Shown: positions 1-11,639, counted from the first letter of the stretch. The stretch: DNA of 64,000 nt from Ctenosaura bakeri (GCA_948474755.1 CAOLHI010001036.1:372001-436000); one strand, 5' to 3'. Notes: generated by a model not told the origin, from the letters alone. Translations and numbers: made by a program.

Positions 1-1099
1 GTCTGGAAGTGCTTCACTAACACCAATAATTACGCTGAAAGAAGTCAAAGCAAAAACACAGAAGTGAAAATACTTGAGCAAATGCTTCAGATAGGAGAAT
101 CACTTAGGAAAGAAGACTGCATTTCACTGATAGTTTTAAATCTTATTTTGGAAATTCCACTCTTTTCTATAAAGCCCATCAAGAAGCTAGGAAACATTAG
201 CAATACTTCACAGTAATGGATGTGGCAATTTGATACCACTGTGTCTATTATCGTTCTCATTTGATACAATTCTCATCCATTCTCAGTTAACCTGTGCATC
301 ATTTTGCAAAGGAAAGGACTGTAGGAGAAAAAGCAGAAAGCTTCCGGACAGCAGTATGTCAGATAGTGCTATACGGTAGGGCTGGGGAATACATGGCTAT
401 CAGATGTTGTTGGATTACAACTTTTATCAGTTCTGAACAGTGACTATAGCATGCACTCTAACTGTCCCAGTTTGGCAGGGACAGTCCTGATTAGTCCTCT
501 GCCATCCCACTTTTTCAACTGTTTTTCAAAATGTCCCAGCTTCTCTCTCCTCCTCCTCCCTTCCTGTTTTAATCCTTAGTTTATTTCATTTGCTGTAAAT
601 GAGTTGAAAGTTCAAAAGTAGTTTGCATTCAATTCCTTCATGAGCAGAAACTTGCCCTTTCCAACAATAGGCTCAGGGAAAAGTAAAGTCTGTTTTTCCT
701 CGTTTTTTGCCATCTTGTCCACTTTATGAAATTTCTTGGCCACATGCATCCTGATTTTCATCTGTGAAATACTGGAGGGTATGCTATACCAGGGTGGGAA
801 ATGATGGGAGCTTCAGCCCAACAATACCTAGATGGCTACATGTTATCTACCCTTGAAATATAGAGAGTTTTGAGATCTCCATTTGACACCTCAATACTAG
901 AAAGAGTGTGTACTCCCAGACAGAGCTGCCTGAAGAGAAAGATCTGCTCTACAGGCCATCCTTTGTGTCCCACCAGCAGGGCTGGATTTAAATGATTAGG
1001 GGCCTGGAACAGTTGGGAACAGGAAGAAAGCTATGCTTCTTTCTTTCACCACCGATCCTCCTAGCCTCTGCAGAGACTGGAGCAATTGCTCCAGTTGAA
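1..1099. other. No gene seen; old short repeats
   Basis: AT-rich unique-looking sequence with no convincing coding region. Two weak traces of a widespread amniote short repeat built on GATGTTGTTGGATTACAAC occur near 380-420 and, in altered form, near 775-850. No promoter or RNA gene is evident. Confidence 0.5.
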
Positions 1100-1260
1100 C
1101 CACTGATAATCTGACCTTGCCCATCAGTGGTGCAAAGATCTCTCTGAAGACATGGGAGAGGATCTTTTCTTCTGTGGTGTCTCAGCTGTGGAATGTCCTC
1201 CCCTTGGAGGCCTGATTGATGCAAGCAGAAGGTTAAAACATACCTTAAAAAAAAAAAAAG
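1100..1260 (+). mobile_element. L2-like LINE 3'-terminal coding fragment
   Basis: One frame reads IFSSVVSQLWNVLPLEA (about 1155-1210), then a stop. It matches the extreme C-terminus of L2-clade reverse transcriptases (pattern xLWNxLPxExR). The copy is 5'-truncated, has stops, and ends in an A-rich run at 1246-1259 that may be its 3' tail. Family membership is inferred from this short motif only. Confidence 0.5.
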
Positions 1261-2866
1261 CTCTCAGAATCAAATAATTTTATTCAAATTTGTAAAGGAT
1301 TTAAATTGTTTTGATTTGCTTTAATTGGACTCTTCATCTCCTTTAAATTTAAATTGCTCTAAAGGATTTTAAGTTGGCTGGATCTGTATGATTCCATGTG
1401 ATCCGGTGTGACATGGTTGACTGTCAATATTGTATAAGATTCACAAGGATAGGAAACAACCTCTTTTCCTGTTTGGATCTACATGTCAACAAGCCCAGAT
1501 CCAAACTGTGAATGTATCTCTTACCTTTTTTAGGGATGGAATTTCTATCCAGGCATTCTCCTTATTCTCAGGATTCCCTTTGGCAGATATGTTGCTTGAG
1601 GACACAGCAGAACAAGGTAAATAATATAAATAATTCTTAGCAGGAACAGTGTGCAGAGTTAGAAAAGCTGCTTTTCAAAAGTAACCCATCTGTAAGAATA
1701 TAACTTGTCACTAATTTTCTTCCTGAAGGAAGCAACAAGTAATTTTTGCAATTTTCTTCCCACTGCAAGAAAAGCTTTGAAAACCACACAGTTCTAGAGA
1801 CCTATTTGCAATTTGGGGATTCTTGTGCACAAAATATTACTTTGTGAGAAGAAAAAGCTGTTTCAATCACAGCAAATTCTGTTTTCTGTGCAAACAAACC
1901 CCATGTGAATTTTGCACAGAATAAATCCTGAACTGCAAAAGTTCTTATCAGTCCAGGATTCTGAATACTTATGGGTTTTTAATTTTTTTTTTAAAAAAAA
2001 ATTGAATACTTTCTATACCAAATGCTGCATTTAAAAATAATATTTCCATCATTATATGCAGTAATGTTTGAAAAGTAACCCATGATGTCATCTAGTTTGC
2101 TGCATAAGGTTTTCCAATTGTGTTCTTTTTTTCCTTCTTTGGAAACACACACCCACACCCACAATTAGTGGTGGATGGAGGGTCCAATGGTAGTAGAGAT
2201 ATTAATCCACCACAAGTTTTAGTGTAAGTTTTTAAAGAACCCTATGACTTAAACAAATTCATCACTTTGGATTCCCTTCTCCTCCCATAACCACCAACTG
2301 CCTTGGGAGAAAAAATAAATCTGTCGGCTTGAAAACAGAATGACATAAAACTTGAATAATTCCTGTCAAAATACCTCTCAAAACGTCCTTCTAAAAGTAA
2401 CTTTGAAAGCAACAGAGAACTGTTACTTGCTTCACTAGTGATGTAAGAATGTTTCCACTTGATATATTATTTTTTGAAATTTAAATTGGTGATGACCTTG
2501 TTACCTAACCCATTACAAGTAAATGCATTCTGCTTTGGGTTCTGTATGAGAGAAAACAGCCATATTAATGAGAGAGAATGAGGGAGGGAGGAACGAAGGA
2601 AGGAAATTATGTGTGACAGAAACCCTGCAAGGTTACCTTTTGTTTTCACTCATGGCAACTGCCACCGACATCATCCCTTCTGAACACACTCTGCATATTG
2701 TCTGCAAGGGCAATAAGATGATTCCTAAAATGGATAGATCTATGTGTTCCCAATTTTGAATGGCTTAAACCCAGAGAATACCTTGAATTAATGGAGTCAG
2801 GAAGTCAGAAACAATTGTGGTGGTGGTGAGGAGGAGGTAGCTTTTCAATGAAATAAATCCAACTTA
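1261..2866. other. No gene seen
   Basis: Unique-looking AT-rich DNA with short simple runs: T/A-rich near 1978-2003, CA-rich near 2145-2163 and GGGA/GGAA-rich near 2573-2605. The short frames present lack family features. Confidence 0.5.
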
Positions 2867-3352
2867 GGCCATTTCCACACAGGCATATTGCCCACACTAG
2901 GGTGACCTCTCCAGGAGGTCTTCTTCACCGCGGGGTGCACTAGTGCAGTTGGAAAAGGTGAGGCTCTACAGCTCAAACCGCTCTAGCACAGCTGCGGGGG
3001 TGGCGCTGCGAGTTTTATAAAAACCACCTTCTCAAGTGGTTTTTATGAAACTCGCCCGCGTTGCTCCATGGAAGCCCCCGGTGAAGAACTGCAGAGATGC
3101 GGTAGCGTGTCCCTGCAGATCTGCCTGGGGGCGGGCTTCCGGCTGGCGCGCTGTCCTGATTGGCGGAGCGCCGCCGGAAGCCGCTGGCCACCATTTTGGG
3201 TGCCGCTGAACGCCGGTGAACGCCGCCGAAATTCGGTGGCGTATAGAGCGGCGAACCCGCGCTCTCCACAGGGACGGAGCAACCCGCTACCAGGTAAGCT
3301 CCGCCCCTGCATGCGCCGCCCCATTTCACGCCCCCCCCGTGAGGAAAGGGCC
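2867..3352 (+). mobile_element. GC-rich non-autonomous DNA element, family B copy 1
   Basis: A 486-bp insertion bounded by GGCCATTTCCACAC and the inverted end GAGGAAAGGGCC. The flanks TTA (2864-2866) and TCA (3353-3355) fit a 3-bp target duplication with one change. In order it holds a hairpin with 18-bp arms (3010-3027 and 3036-3053), a GC-rich body, a short GGCGG/CCGCC hairpin (3162-3175), a YY1-like GCCACCATTTTGG (3187-3199), and a donor-like CAG|GTAAGC (GT at 3294), 59 bp from the end. Three other copies here (8777, 31926, 52979) share the order. It has no transposase and is CpG-rich against AT-rich surroundings. The frames across it arise from GC content. Confidence 0.8.
3010..3053. repeat. 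Internal hairpin of family B copy 1
   Basis: The arms GAGTTTTATAAAAACCAC and GTGGTTTTTATGAAACTC pair over 18 bp with one G-T mismatch around an 8-base loop. The equivalent position in the 8777 and 31926 copies pairs too, but with a different arm sequence. Confidence 0.85.
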
Positions 3353-3537
3353 TCAGTTTCTTTCACTGTTGTCATCATATCTCTCCCACAACTTTCCCTG
3401 AACTTTAATTCACATTCCTCCTCTTTGAGATGGAAAGAATATTTGAAATATTCGCAAAACAAGCAAGTAGACTACAGTATTTTCTATGCAGAAAACATGT
3501 AAGTGCAGAGATAAGTTTTTTCTGTGCAGAAAAATAG

Positions 3538-3594
3538 AAATATATATATATATATACATACATATATACATGCACACACACACACACACACATC
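3538..3594. repeat. (TA)n / (CA)n compound microsatellite
   Basis: Runs of TA (about 3541-3556), then TACA-type units and about ten CA units. Simple-sequence repeat; the frames across it are artefacts. Confidence 0.95.
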
Positions 3595-4049
3595 TATATA
3601 GTCCACAGAATAAGTCCCAAATTGTGAATAGTTTTTAAAAACAGCAAAATTTTCGTAGACTTTCTTGCAGTGAGAAGAAAATTATTAAAAACCAAACAAA
3701 CTCCACCCATTGTTTCCATGGAGAACCAGTTTAGTGCTCCTTCCCTTCTCTCTCCTGATAGCCAAAGCTGCAACTGCAGCAACCCTTTTACACATCTTGT
3801 ATTTTTCCTATAAACATTATAGTCCCTATTTTTTTCTACTTAATTCTGCTCATATATTTCCTTTCTTAACTGCTCTGAACAAAAATTGAGTTAAGAATAT
3901 CATCTCTTCTAGGGGCACGGCTATAGTGCCGTATTCAGCTTTAATTGCTAAGGCAGCATCTTATGGAACCATGGAGTTTATATGTAAGCACTAGTTCTCT
4001 CCAGTTAAGTATTCTAAGTAACTCTCCCTAAATAGCAGACTAAAACCCA

Positions 4050-4215
4050 GCATGGTGTGGTGGTGTGAGCTCAGGATTTGATACCCTGCTCAGCCATGGA
4101 AACCTATTGAGTGACCTTGAATGCATCACATACTCTTGACCCCTAGAAACTCCCATGATAGGTTTGCCTTACAGTTACCATAAGTCAGAATGACTTGAAG
4201 GCTAACAACAATAAG
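4050..4215 (+). mobile_element. Sauria-type tRNA-derived SINE, partial
   Basis: It begins with GCATGGTGTGGTGGTGTGAG (decayed A-box region), followed by a decayed B box (GGATTTGATACCC) and GCTCAGCCATGG. The 3' part, CCATAAGTCAGAATGACTTG then AAGGCTAACAACAA, is the tail shared with BovB LINEs. The middle is shortened relative to the copy at 63505. Such SINEs are known to be mobilised by BovB. Confidence 0.75.
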
Positions 4216-4836
4216 AACAGCAACAGAGATCCTAGGATTCCATAGAATGGAATGATGAAAGTTGAAGTGGAATAATAGCTCTTTAGTTGTACAGCATGTT
4301 AAGAGCTTGTCACTACCTATATTGCCATCCTTTCTCCTGACTCTACTAACTTCAGCAGAGTATTGGAAAGACGCTGGTGAACACAGAGTTAGCCATCAAC
4401 AAAATCTGCCAGGTCTAATGAATTTTTCAGTGTTCAACATTTGGTCAAAAATAAAAGTGACTGATGTGGTCTAAACATACGGCTGATGAATGCAAGTGTG
4501 TGACATTCAGCATTAATGACTGAAAAACACCGGGTGTTGCATGTCCATAAAAATTATTGCAGTGTAATTGGAATAGAAAAACAGAAGCTTTTTACAGGGA
4601 AGGCACTCTGAAATCATTGTTTATCCCAAGCAGTGGTGTAGTTTAGCCAAAGTTTGTAGGGTTCAAGCATTGTTTTGGTTAGTAGTAGGGGTGATGACAG
4701 AATCTACAACCCCACACTAGGTTCTCCTACCTGCAATCCTTACAGTAGCACTCTTTTTCTTTCTCTCTCTCTTTTTTCTCTCTCTCTCTCTCTGTTTGTG
4801 TATGTGTACATACATTGTATTGTTGTGAGTTATCCT
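4216..4836. other. No gene seen; CT-rich microsatellite
   Basis: Unique-looking sequence with a polypyrimidine (CT)n tract near 4752-4792. No coding region is supported. Confidence 0.5.
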
Positions 4837-5015
4837 TTACATTTCCTCCCTACACTGTTACTGTGCTACTATTCCACTTTCAATATGCTTCGGGATCCTA
4901 GGGTATGCAATTTAAGGAGGGGCGTTTAGAATTCTCAGCCAGAGAGTTATTTGGCCTCAGTAAACTACAAACCCCAGAATTCCACAGGATGTTGAAAGTG
5001 GAATAATAGCACTAT

Positions 5016-5772
5016 GGCCCTTTTCGCACTAGGCTTTTTACGCGAGCGGGGGCGGGCGGCTTGCGGGAAAAGCCTAGTTCGGGAGCCTGCCGGTTCCCCG
5101 CTGGTTCCTTCCGCAGCCGAAGGAACCAGCTGGGAAACGGCTCCATCCCGGAGGCGGCGGCGGCTCGCGAGTCCATCCCCCCCCGCGCGCGCAAGAAAGG
5201 AGCCCGTCGCTCCTGGCGCGCGCGGGGGGCAGGCGCGACTGTCGCTCGCTCCTGGCGCGCGCGGGGGGGCTGCTCGCGACAGCCTCCCGCTCGCGCGCGC
5301 GCGCACGGGGGGCGGGCGCGACTGTCCCTCGCTCCTGGCGCGAGCGACAGTCGCGCCCGCCCCCCCCGCGTGCGCCAGGAGCGAGCGACAGTCGCGCCCG
5401 CCCCCCCGCACGCGCGCGCGCGAGCAGGAGGCTGTCACGAGCAGCCCGCCGCCCGTGCGAAGCAGGATGCTCTCGCATCCGCCGCGCTAGCTCCCCGCCC
5501 CGCCCCTTCCTTCCGCACGGGCGGAGGGAAGGAGGCGCGACCCGGCCGCCTCCCCGACGCACCGCACTACAGGTGAGTGCGTGTGGGCGCCGGGAGCGTA
5601 GCGCGAGCGCGGGGTGATTTTCGCTTGAAAGCGAAAATCAAAAACCCTGCGCTCGAGCCGCTGCAGCCCCGTGAGAGTGCCGGAAGTGGGAGTGCGTCGT
5701 GCGGAGCAACGCTCCCACTTCCGCACGGCTCACGGGGCTATTTCGCCCGGGAAAGCCCGTGCGAAAAGGGCC
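5016..5772 (+). mobile_element. CpG-rich non-autonomous DNA element, family C copy 1
   Basis: Exact termini GGCCCTTTTCGCAC and GTGCGAAAAGGGCC flanked by a perfect TAT target duplication (5013-5015 and 5773-5775), inside a family A MITE. The 757-bp body is extremely GC- and CpG-rich. From about 5205 to 5430 it holds repeats of a unit containing GCGACTGTCGCTCGCTCCTG in direct and then inverted orientation. A donor-like CAG|GTGAGTGC (GT at 5573) lies 200 bp before the end. A perfect hairpin with arms GATTTTCGCTT and AAGCGAAAATC sits at 5616-5639. Several overlapping long frames on both strands are products of base composition. No transposase is present. Confidence 0.85.
5205..5430. repeat. Inverted array of GC-rich units inside family C copy 1
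   Basis: Units with GCGACTGTC and CTCCTGGCGCG occur in direct orientation at about 5225-5340. Complementary units (GCCAGGAGCGAGCGACAGTC) follow at about 5337-5420, making a large palindrome. G-runs and alternating CG tracts are frequent, so assembly error here is possible. Confidence 0.75.
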
Positions 5773-5798
5773 TATAACAGTGTAGGGAGGAAATGGCC

Positions 5799-7129
5799 TG
5801 TGTTGCTAGTGCCATACATTTTGGACTTTCTTGGTCTTAAAGGCAAAATTCTGACCCATTTGCTTTGCCAGAGACCTGTTCCTGGTGCAGTGGAAAACTG
5901 TGTGCTGATAGAAATCAACCCAACTGCCTTCATTTTTGGACTTTCTTTGGAGGTTTAGCTATAAGGATTTTTCATGATGAGCACCCACATTTTAAAGCTT
6001 ACCACTACAGCTGTGATCCTTAGCTCACAACCATATTAACTGTGGTTGCTCTATGGAGAGCTTGAGAACTTTCCAGTTATCACATGTTCCTTAGGATGAA
6101 GGAACATCCCTTATGCATTTTTGATCACAGGCATGCAAATCTCCTACAAGTCCATCTGACAAAATGCATCGACTCTTCACTGATCCCATCCATCTTTCAT
6201 GAGATGGTGGTAGATGTGCAGTGACGGCTACCACACTGAAAGGGAACTTGTCACTACCTGTCAGATTGAGAGCTGGTGTGGAGTTTGTGAAACAAACCCT
6301 ATCTCAAGCTGTTCCTTTCTACACTCATCTCCTCAATTAGATGGCACTTAATGGAATAATGAGCAACTGGGAACCATATACAAGGAAAGTTCATTAAACC
6401 TAGTTAAAAATGAATAAAAATCAGAATCAATCCCCCTTAGCAAATGTGCTGGCATTCCACATGTCTTTAGGAGCTTTATTATGAATTTATTCATCATCTG
6501 AATATAATGTCACCCATTTTTGCCTTAACTCCTTCCACCACCACCCCATCCCTAATAAAAATGAATATGGCATAAGGCTCAGTATTTGTCTCTTCTTCTT
6601 TTTTCAAGCATTGTATAAAATATTTAAACAATGTCTTTTGCTTCTTGTGGCCGTGCCCTTATTGTGTCAAGTCAAATTAGCTAAGTACACAAGTGGGAGT
6701 AAACAAAGGTGACAGATAAATGAAACTTAGGGGTACAAATGTGTCAGTAGCCCCCGCACACAATCCGTCCATCAGCTCCTTGATTGTGGATTTGTACTTT
6801 ACCATGCAAGGAACCAAAAGGAGGAAGATCAAAGCTTCAGAACTAATTGCTTTTTATAGGACGAGACACATTGTTCCTTCACCCCCCTTCATTGCATGGG
6901 TTGTCTCTCCTCCCTTATGAACTTTTTACTCTCATTGAAGAAGGCAGCAAGTGCTAACTAATGCTGAACAAGCAGAGGAATACAGCTACAGATCTGATCT
7001 TAGCTTTATTAGCAGTAGCATTTGGAATAGAAAACTTAACAGAGATGAATTAACTAAAGGTTTGTGAGAAAGATTGTGCTAAGCATTTCTTTTTTAAATA
7101 GGTTCTCAACATGCCACGAACACATTCAT
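5799..7129. other. No gene seen; possible conserved non-coding block
   Basis: Unique-looking DNA. The stretch near 6630-6740 is free of repeats and microsatellites and has balanced composition, as conserved non-coding elements often do, but conservation cannot be judged from one sequence. Confidence 0.35.
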
Positions 7130-7342
7130 GTTATAGAATTATAGTGCTATTATTCCGCTTTAATTGCCATGACAACATCCTATAGAATCCTGAGACTGGC
7201 AGTTTAGGAATGGTCATTTAGATTTCTCAGCCAGAGCACTCCAGTGCTTCACCAAATTACAAACCCCAGGATTCCATAAGATGCACACCATGGCAGCTAA
7301 ACTGAAATAATAGCACTATAATTCTGCAGTGAGAATGGGCCT
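7130..7342. mobile_element. Family A-like palindromic MITE
   Basis: Left half: ATAGTGCTATTATTCCGCTT. Right half: AAATAATAGCACTATAATTC, then GAATGGGCC. The centre has TTTCTCAGCCAGAGCACTCC and ACAAACCCCAGGATTCCATA. Divergent copy, about 213 bp, non-coding. Confidence 0.7.
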
Positions 7343-7616
7343 CAGGACTCTCTACATGTGCCTCAAAATGTTTCTACAGGTCAAATTTCATGTCATCTGG
7401 AGATACATGAGAAAAGCTAGGTAATTTCAAATTCTGATGTAATTTTACGCTAATTTTTTTCTTGAGGAAAGAAATCAGTAATATAAGCCAGTAATATAAT
7501 CAGTAATATAAGGATTCAAAAATTGCATAGTAAAAGGTGAAAGATTTATACGATCTGAAGAGAAACCAGAGTATATAGGTGGTATATGGTGGTGGTATAT
7601 GGTATAGGTGGTAAAT

Positions 7617-7651
7617 AATAATGATAATGATAATGATAATGATGATGAAAA

Positions 7652-7705
<54 letters not shown>
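7617..7705. repeat. (TAA)n microsatellite
   Basis: ATGATA units followed by about 20 uninterrupted TAA units. The poly-isoleucine frame on the minus strand is this repeat read as protein. Confidence 0.97.
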
Positions 7706-7707
<2 letters not shown>

Positions 7708-7800
7708 TATCCTGCCTCTCCCCATGGATCAAGGGGGTACTACAACAATACATTAAATACATTATAAGCATTAAAACATAACCAATTCTCCCCACCCACC
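7706..7800 (-). mobile_element. LINE/SINE tail fragment (L2-like)
   Basis: ATCCTGCCTCTCCCC followed by GTACTACAACAATACATTAA resembles the tail of L2-related repeats in which a trinucleotide run abuts a cccgcct-type motif. Similar degraded tails occur at 12550, 35972 and 58065. Confidence 0.4.
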
Positions 7801-7814
7801 AACCCATCTAAAAC

Positions 7815-8510
7815 CAACCCCCTAAAACACATTAACTACATTAAAGAACTTATGACCCCAGAAAGACTACAAAAAATAACAAAGAATGGGGATCTGAAGG
7901 GTTGGAAATGTGATGAAAAGATTGGGTCTTTTTTCCATATGTGTGGACTTGTAAGAATGCAAGGAAATTCTGGAAGGGAATACATGATGAAATTCAAAAA
8001 ATTTATAAAGTAAATTTTGAAATGATACCTGAATTTTATTTGCTAAATATTTTAGGTCAACAAAAGGAGATAAGAAATCACCAGAGGATATTGTTATATC
8101 TGATAACAGCTGCAAGGGTGACATATGTGCAACCTTGGAAAGAAAAGATAGATATTGATTTAGGAGAGTGGAAACTAAAAGTCCTGGATATGGTAGAGAC
8201 AGAAAAATTAGCATTTTCTTTGAAAAACAAACCTATCCAGAACTTTGAAAGGGAATGGAAAAGAATTTTAGATTGGGTAAAAACATAAATGTATAAGAAA
8301 TCAAAGAAAGAAACAAATGTAATTGCTTTTTTTATGCAAATGGAAATGTAACTGTTCTTCTCTTCTGTAAATGGAAACAAATTAGATTCAACTGGGAAAA
8401 TAAGCACGGAAGCGGGGTGGGGTGGGGAAACAGGATATGTCAGAAATGATGTATACCCACTCAATTTTCTTTTATGGAACTAAATTTTAATAAAAAAATT
8501 ATAAAAGCTG
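7815..8510 (+). pseudogene. L1 LINE ORF2 C-terminal remnant and 3' UTR
   Basis: The end of an L1-clade ORF2 followed by an AT-rich 3' region. The open frame at 7941-8288 reads MWTCKNARKFWKGIHDEIQK at its start, the cysteine-containing C-terminal segment of vertebrate L1 ORF2. It continues with LLYLITAARVTYVQPWKEK, the typical L1 tail, and stops at 8286. Upstream, 7850-7935 encodes the preceding MTPERLQKITKNGDLKGW segment in another frame, so there is a frameshift near 7938. The RT and endonuclease domains are missing through 5' truncation. The 3' end is A-rich near 8490-8505. Not functional. Confidence 0.85.
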
Positions 8511-8776
8511 CATAGTAACTGAAGACTCTTCACAGTTCACGCAAAGAATTCATATCATGCAATTTTAGGCTGCATGCTCTGTGCAGAATAGAATGCACAG
8601 AGAAGCCCATCTTTTCTGCACAGAAAATACAAGTTTTGTACAGGAAAATGTATTATTCATTTGTTTGATTATTGTAGATCCTCCTTTTCTCTCAAATGGG
8701 ACTCAGAACAGCTTGTAATGTAATTTAAAACAGAACATCTGAAACAATATTCTGTGAAATATATTCTACAACATTT

Positions 8777-9245
8777 GACCATTTCCATACTGGGCATTTA
8801 AAATGGTGCAGAGCGAGCTCCGACGGAGGTCTTCTACACCCTAGAGTGGACTGGTGTGAACTATTTTTTGTAGTTCCACACAAGAATCCACTCAGGAGTG
8901 GCTGGAACTAACTGCGCTGCGTGTTTTTTTAAAACCTCTTTTTCGAGGCTTTTAAAAAGCACGGAGTGCGCAGCCCCGTGCTGCTCCGTCACCCGGCTCC
9001 GATGTGGATTTGCAGGCGCACGCAAGTGCGTGCCTGCGGACCTGCCGGGGGCGGGCTTTCAGCTGGCGAGCTTCTCGGTTGGTGGAGAGCCTCCACCAAC
9101 CAGAAGCCACCATTTGGGATGCCAGAGTAATGTGAAGCAGCGAGCTCACGCTGCTATACGTGGCTACTGACTTACCCGGCTGCCGGTAAGCTCCGTTTTC
9201 GGCCGTTTTCAGGCGTTTCCCCCACACACACATGTGGAAAGGGCC
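8777..9245 (+). mobile_element. GC-rich non-autonomous DNA element, family B copy 2
   Basis: Ends GACCATTTCCATAC and GTGGAAAGGGCC, with flanks TTT and TCT consistent with a 3-bp duplication after one change. Internal order as in the other B copies: a hairpin with 18-bp arms (8921-8938 and 8945-8962), a 26-bp hairpin (9012-9037), an 11-bp-arm hairpin (9078-9102), a YY1-like GCCACCATTTGGG (9106-9118), and a donor-like G|GTAAGC (GT at 9186), 60 bp from the end. 469 bp, no transposase. Confidence 0.8.
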
Positions 9246-9284
9246 TCTGAGTGCAGTATGCTATGATAGGCTATCATATAAATT

Positions 9285-9673
9285 GTCATCCTGTGCCTTC
9301 AAACCATTTCTGACTTACAGCAACCCTAAGGTGCACCTATTATAGGGTTTTCTGGGGCTAAGAGTATGAGCCTTCCTGCCCTACACTGCTATAGTGCTAC
9401 TATTCCTCTTTCAACTTCCTATGGAATCTTGGGGTTTGTAGTTTAGGGACGGGCATTTAGAGTTCTCAGCCAGAAAGCTCTTTTCCTCAGTAAATTACAA
9501 ACCCCAGAATTCCACAGGATGTTGGAAGTGGACTAATACCACTATAACAGTGTAGGGTGGAAAGACCCTATGTGATATGCCCAAGGTCACCCAGCAGTTT
9601 CCATGGCCAACTGAGGAATCAAACTATGGACTCTGGGGCCATAGTCCAATTATCAAACTACTACACCACTCTG
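9285..9673 (-). mobile_element. Sauria-type SINE (minus) split by a family A MITE
   Basis: Read on the minus strand it starts at about 9673, has a B-box-like region near 9625-9650, the CCCAAGGTCACCCAGCAG segment (complement) near 9579-9596, and the BovB-like tail (complement of CATTTCTGACTTACAGCAAC) at 9309-9328. The MITE at 9368-9568 interrupts it. Confidence 0.8.
9368..9568. mobile_element. Palindromic MITE, family A, inside a SINE
   Basis: Ends GAGCCTTCCTGCCCTAC and GTAGGGTGGAAAGACCC, with a perfect TAT duplication (9365-9367 and 9569-9571). The host SINE reads on cleanly once it is removed. 201 bp, near-palindromic, with the same core as the copies at 4837, 23774 and 28493. Confidence 0.85.
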
Positions 9674-11639
9674 GCTTTTAATATAATATAATGCAGAACA
9701 GATAATATTCTGTACAAAACAACCACATGCAAAGAGTAAGCCTCAAATGGAAAATATTCTCATTGACCCAAGATTGTTCTTGTCAACACGTCTCAACACT
9801 TGAAAAACATTTTTTTTCTTACAATTTTCCAAATATTTTTGGGTATTCTTCCCATTTCCCATTCTGATACTGCACCATAGTATTCTTGATTCTCATCAAA
9901 ATGGATTTCCAAACAATATATTTTCAGAATACATTTTCAAGTGTGCATTCTGGATGATAATTCATTCATGGATTCTCTTGCCCCAAACACTGTAACAAGA
10001 CAAAATCCAGAGACTGAGATCCTGTATTGTACTAGTAGAGTGTAAAGTTCCTCCAGATGTAGCTCAATGTCCTCTTCCTTCCAGGCAGATTTAGCCTACC
10101 TGTTTGCTGAATAGATGTCCTTCACCTCACAGTCATTCAGTATCTGCGGGAGGACTGAGGAAGCAGACGACAGGCAACTACCAGCTTCCTTCCTCTACCT
10201 GCAGGAAGTCAACACGATCTTTCTGGACCTCTAAAGGGCTCTGGTCAAGGCAGATTCCTGCTACTCCCTGCTTCTCTCTACTCCTTGGCCACCTCTTGTC
10301 CTCCTTTGTCTTCACTTGGCCACCAAATGGCTGTGGAGCATGCCCAGCCTGCAGACAGCTAGCTTACTCAGCAATGGGGTGATGACAGATGGAGGTTCCA
10401 AACTTCTCCATCTGCCACAATCCCCAATATAGATATGCAGGCATGATTTTCACTAAGGGATGCTGACCAATATAAAGTAGAAATTTACTGCTTCCTCTGT
10501 TTCTAGTAGAAATTCTCAGCCAACCTATTGTCATCATGTTGTTCCCTTTATTCTTTATCCCATTGTTTCTTCACACTGGGTTCCTCAAATGGGCAAATGT
10601 GTGAGGGAATATTGGAGCATGAGGCATTTGTTTCTGTAGTCTTGGGGAGGGGGAATCGAAGCCATGTATTTGTTGTTCTAGATTATTTTCTGGCAATTAT
10701 CAGGAACAGGTGCAAGATTTTATTTCCTAGTGCAGATCTAGAAATGGCTGGATCCAGATCTAACCCTAATGCAGATTCAGAAACTGCTACAAAGTGAACC
10801 AAGAGATAAGAAGCATCAGTAAGCCCTGGTAAACTCCAAGGAGTTATACCACAAAAACTTAACACTATTTTAGACCAATTGGGAAATATTTGTTATCTCT
10901 CCAATAAAAAAAGACGTTGGGTCTCTTCACTCCACGTATACATTGTTGGCTTCTTCTTTTCTCAATCTTAAATTTAAGTTTTTTGCTGCATGTCCTTCAC
11001 TCATTTCCTGACTGCTGTACCATTCCTCTATTTGCTCCTGTTTCTTACCATGCTTCTCCAGTTATATCTTTTTCTTTCTTCCTTCTGCCTTGTCTCTCTG
11101 ACAACAAAAAGAGGAAAAACCTACAACATAACAACCTGAATCCTGTTGGTAGCCCTAACTGAGGTAGAACCATTAAATCAATTGTGGAATGGCCAACACA
11201 CCCATAAATCTCATTAATTTAATGAGTCAATTCCAATCTGGAGTATCAATAGAATTATGGCCGAATTTATGAATTATACCAGACTTTGGATTACATATGC
11301 ATGATTTTTTTTTGTACAGTGCTTTCTCAAAATATATACATTTTTCTACTTTTAAGGGGGAAATGTATGTATCCCCTCTCTGGCTATAGGGTGTTTGTGC
11401 ACCTTTTAAAAACTTATACATTTTCCATATACATTCTTTTCAGCATTTTTTAAATCTATTTTTGCTTTTGCACAGAACACATTGAGAACTAATAAACACA
11501 CAGATCTCTTGCCACAAGTTGGTATTCTAGTATCTGTTCACTTCTGGGAGCTGCAGTAAGCTCACACTGATCTGTGAACCCCATGAATTACTTCTCCATT
11601 CTTGGTATACCCATAGCGTTGTTCTGATCTGTCATTCAC
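9674..11639. other. No gene seen
   Basis: Unique-looking sequence. The frames at 10104-10382, 10528-10797 and 10917-11162 start at ATG but show no domain, splice context or codon pattern that I recognise. Treated as non-coding. Confidence 0.45.

Larger units (their letters stand above)
4837..5798. mobile_element. Palindromic MITE, family A, split by a CpG-rich element
   Basis: The left part (4837-5015) and right part (5776-5798) together give a MITE of about 200 bp. Its halves are inverted repeats: TTCCACTTTCAA near the left end, and TTGAAAGTGGAATAATAGCA near the right. The centre carries GAATTCTCAGCCAGAGAG and CTACAAACCCCAGAATTCCA, the same internal sequence as the copies at 9368, 23774 and 28493. 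It is too short for a transposase. The 757-bp element at 5016 interrupts it near its right end. Confidence 0.8.

Noticed and set aside
3015..3502. Frames of 104-144 residues
   Set aside because: Compositional frames across the GC-rich family B element and its flank; no domain.
4965..5576. Overlapping 150-170-residue frames on both strands
   Set aside because: They lie in the CpG-rich family C element, are Arg/Ala/Pro-rich, overlap in several frames, and reflect lack of stop codons at high GC.
7475..7807. 110-residue frame with poly-isoleucine
   Set aside because: It is the (TAA)n microsatellite read on the minus strand.
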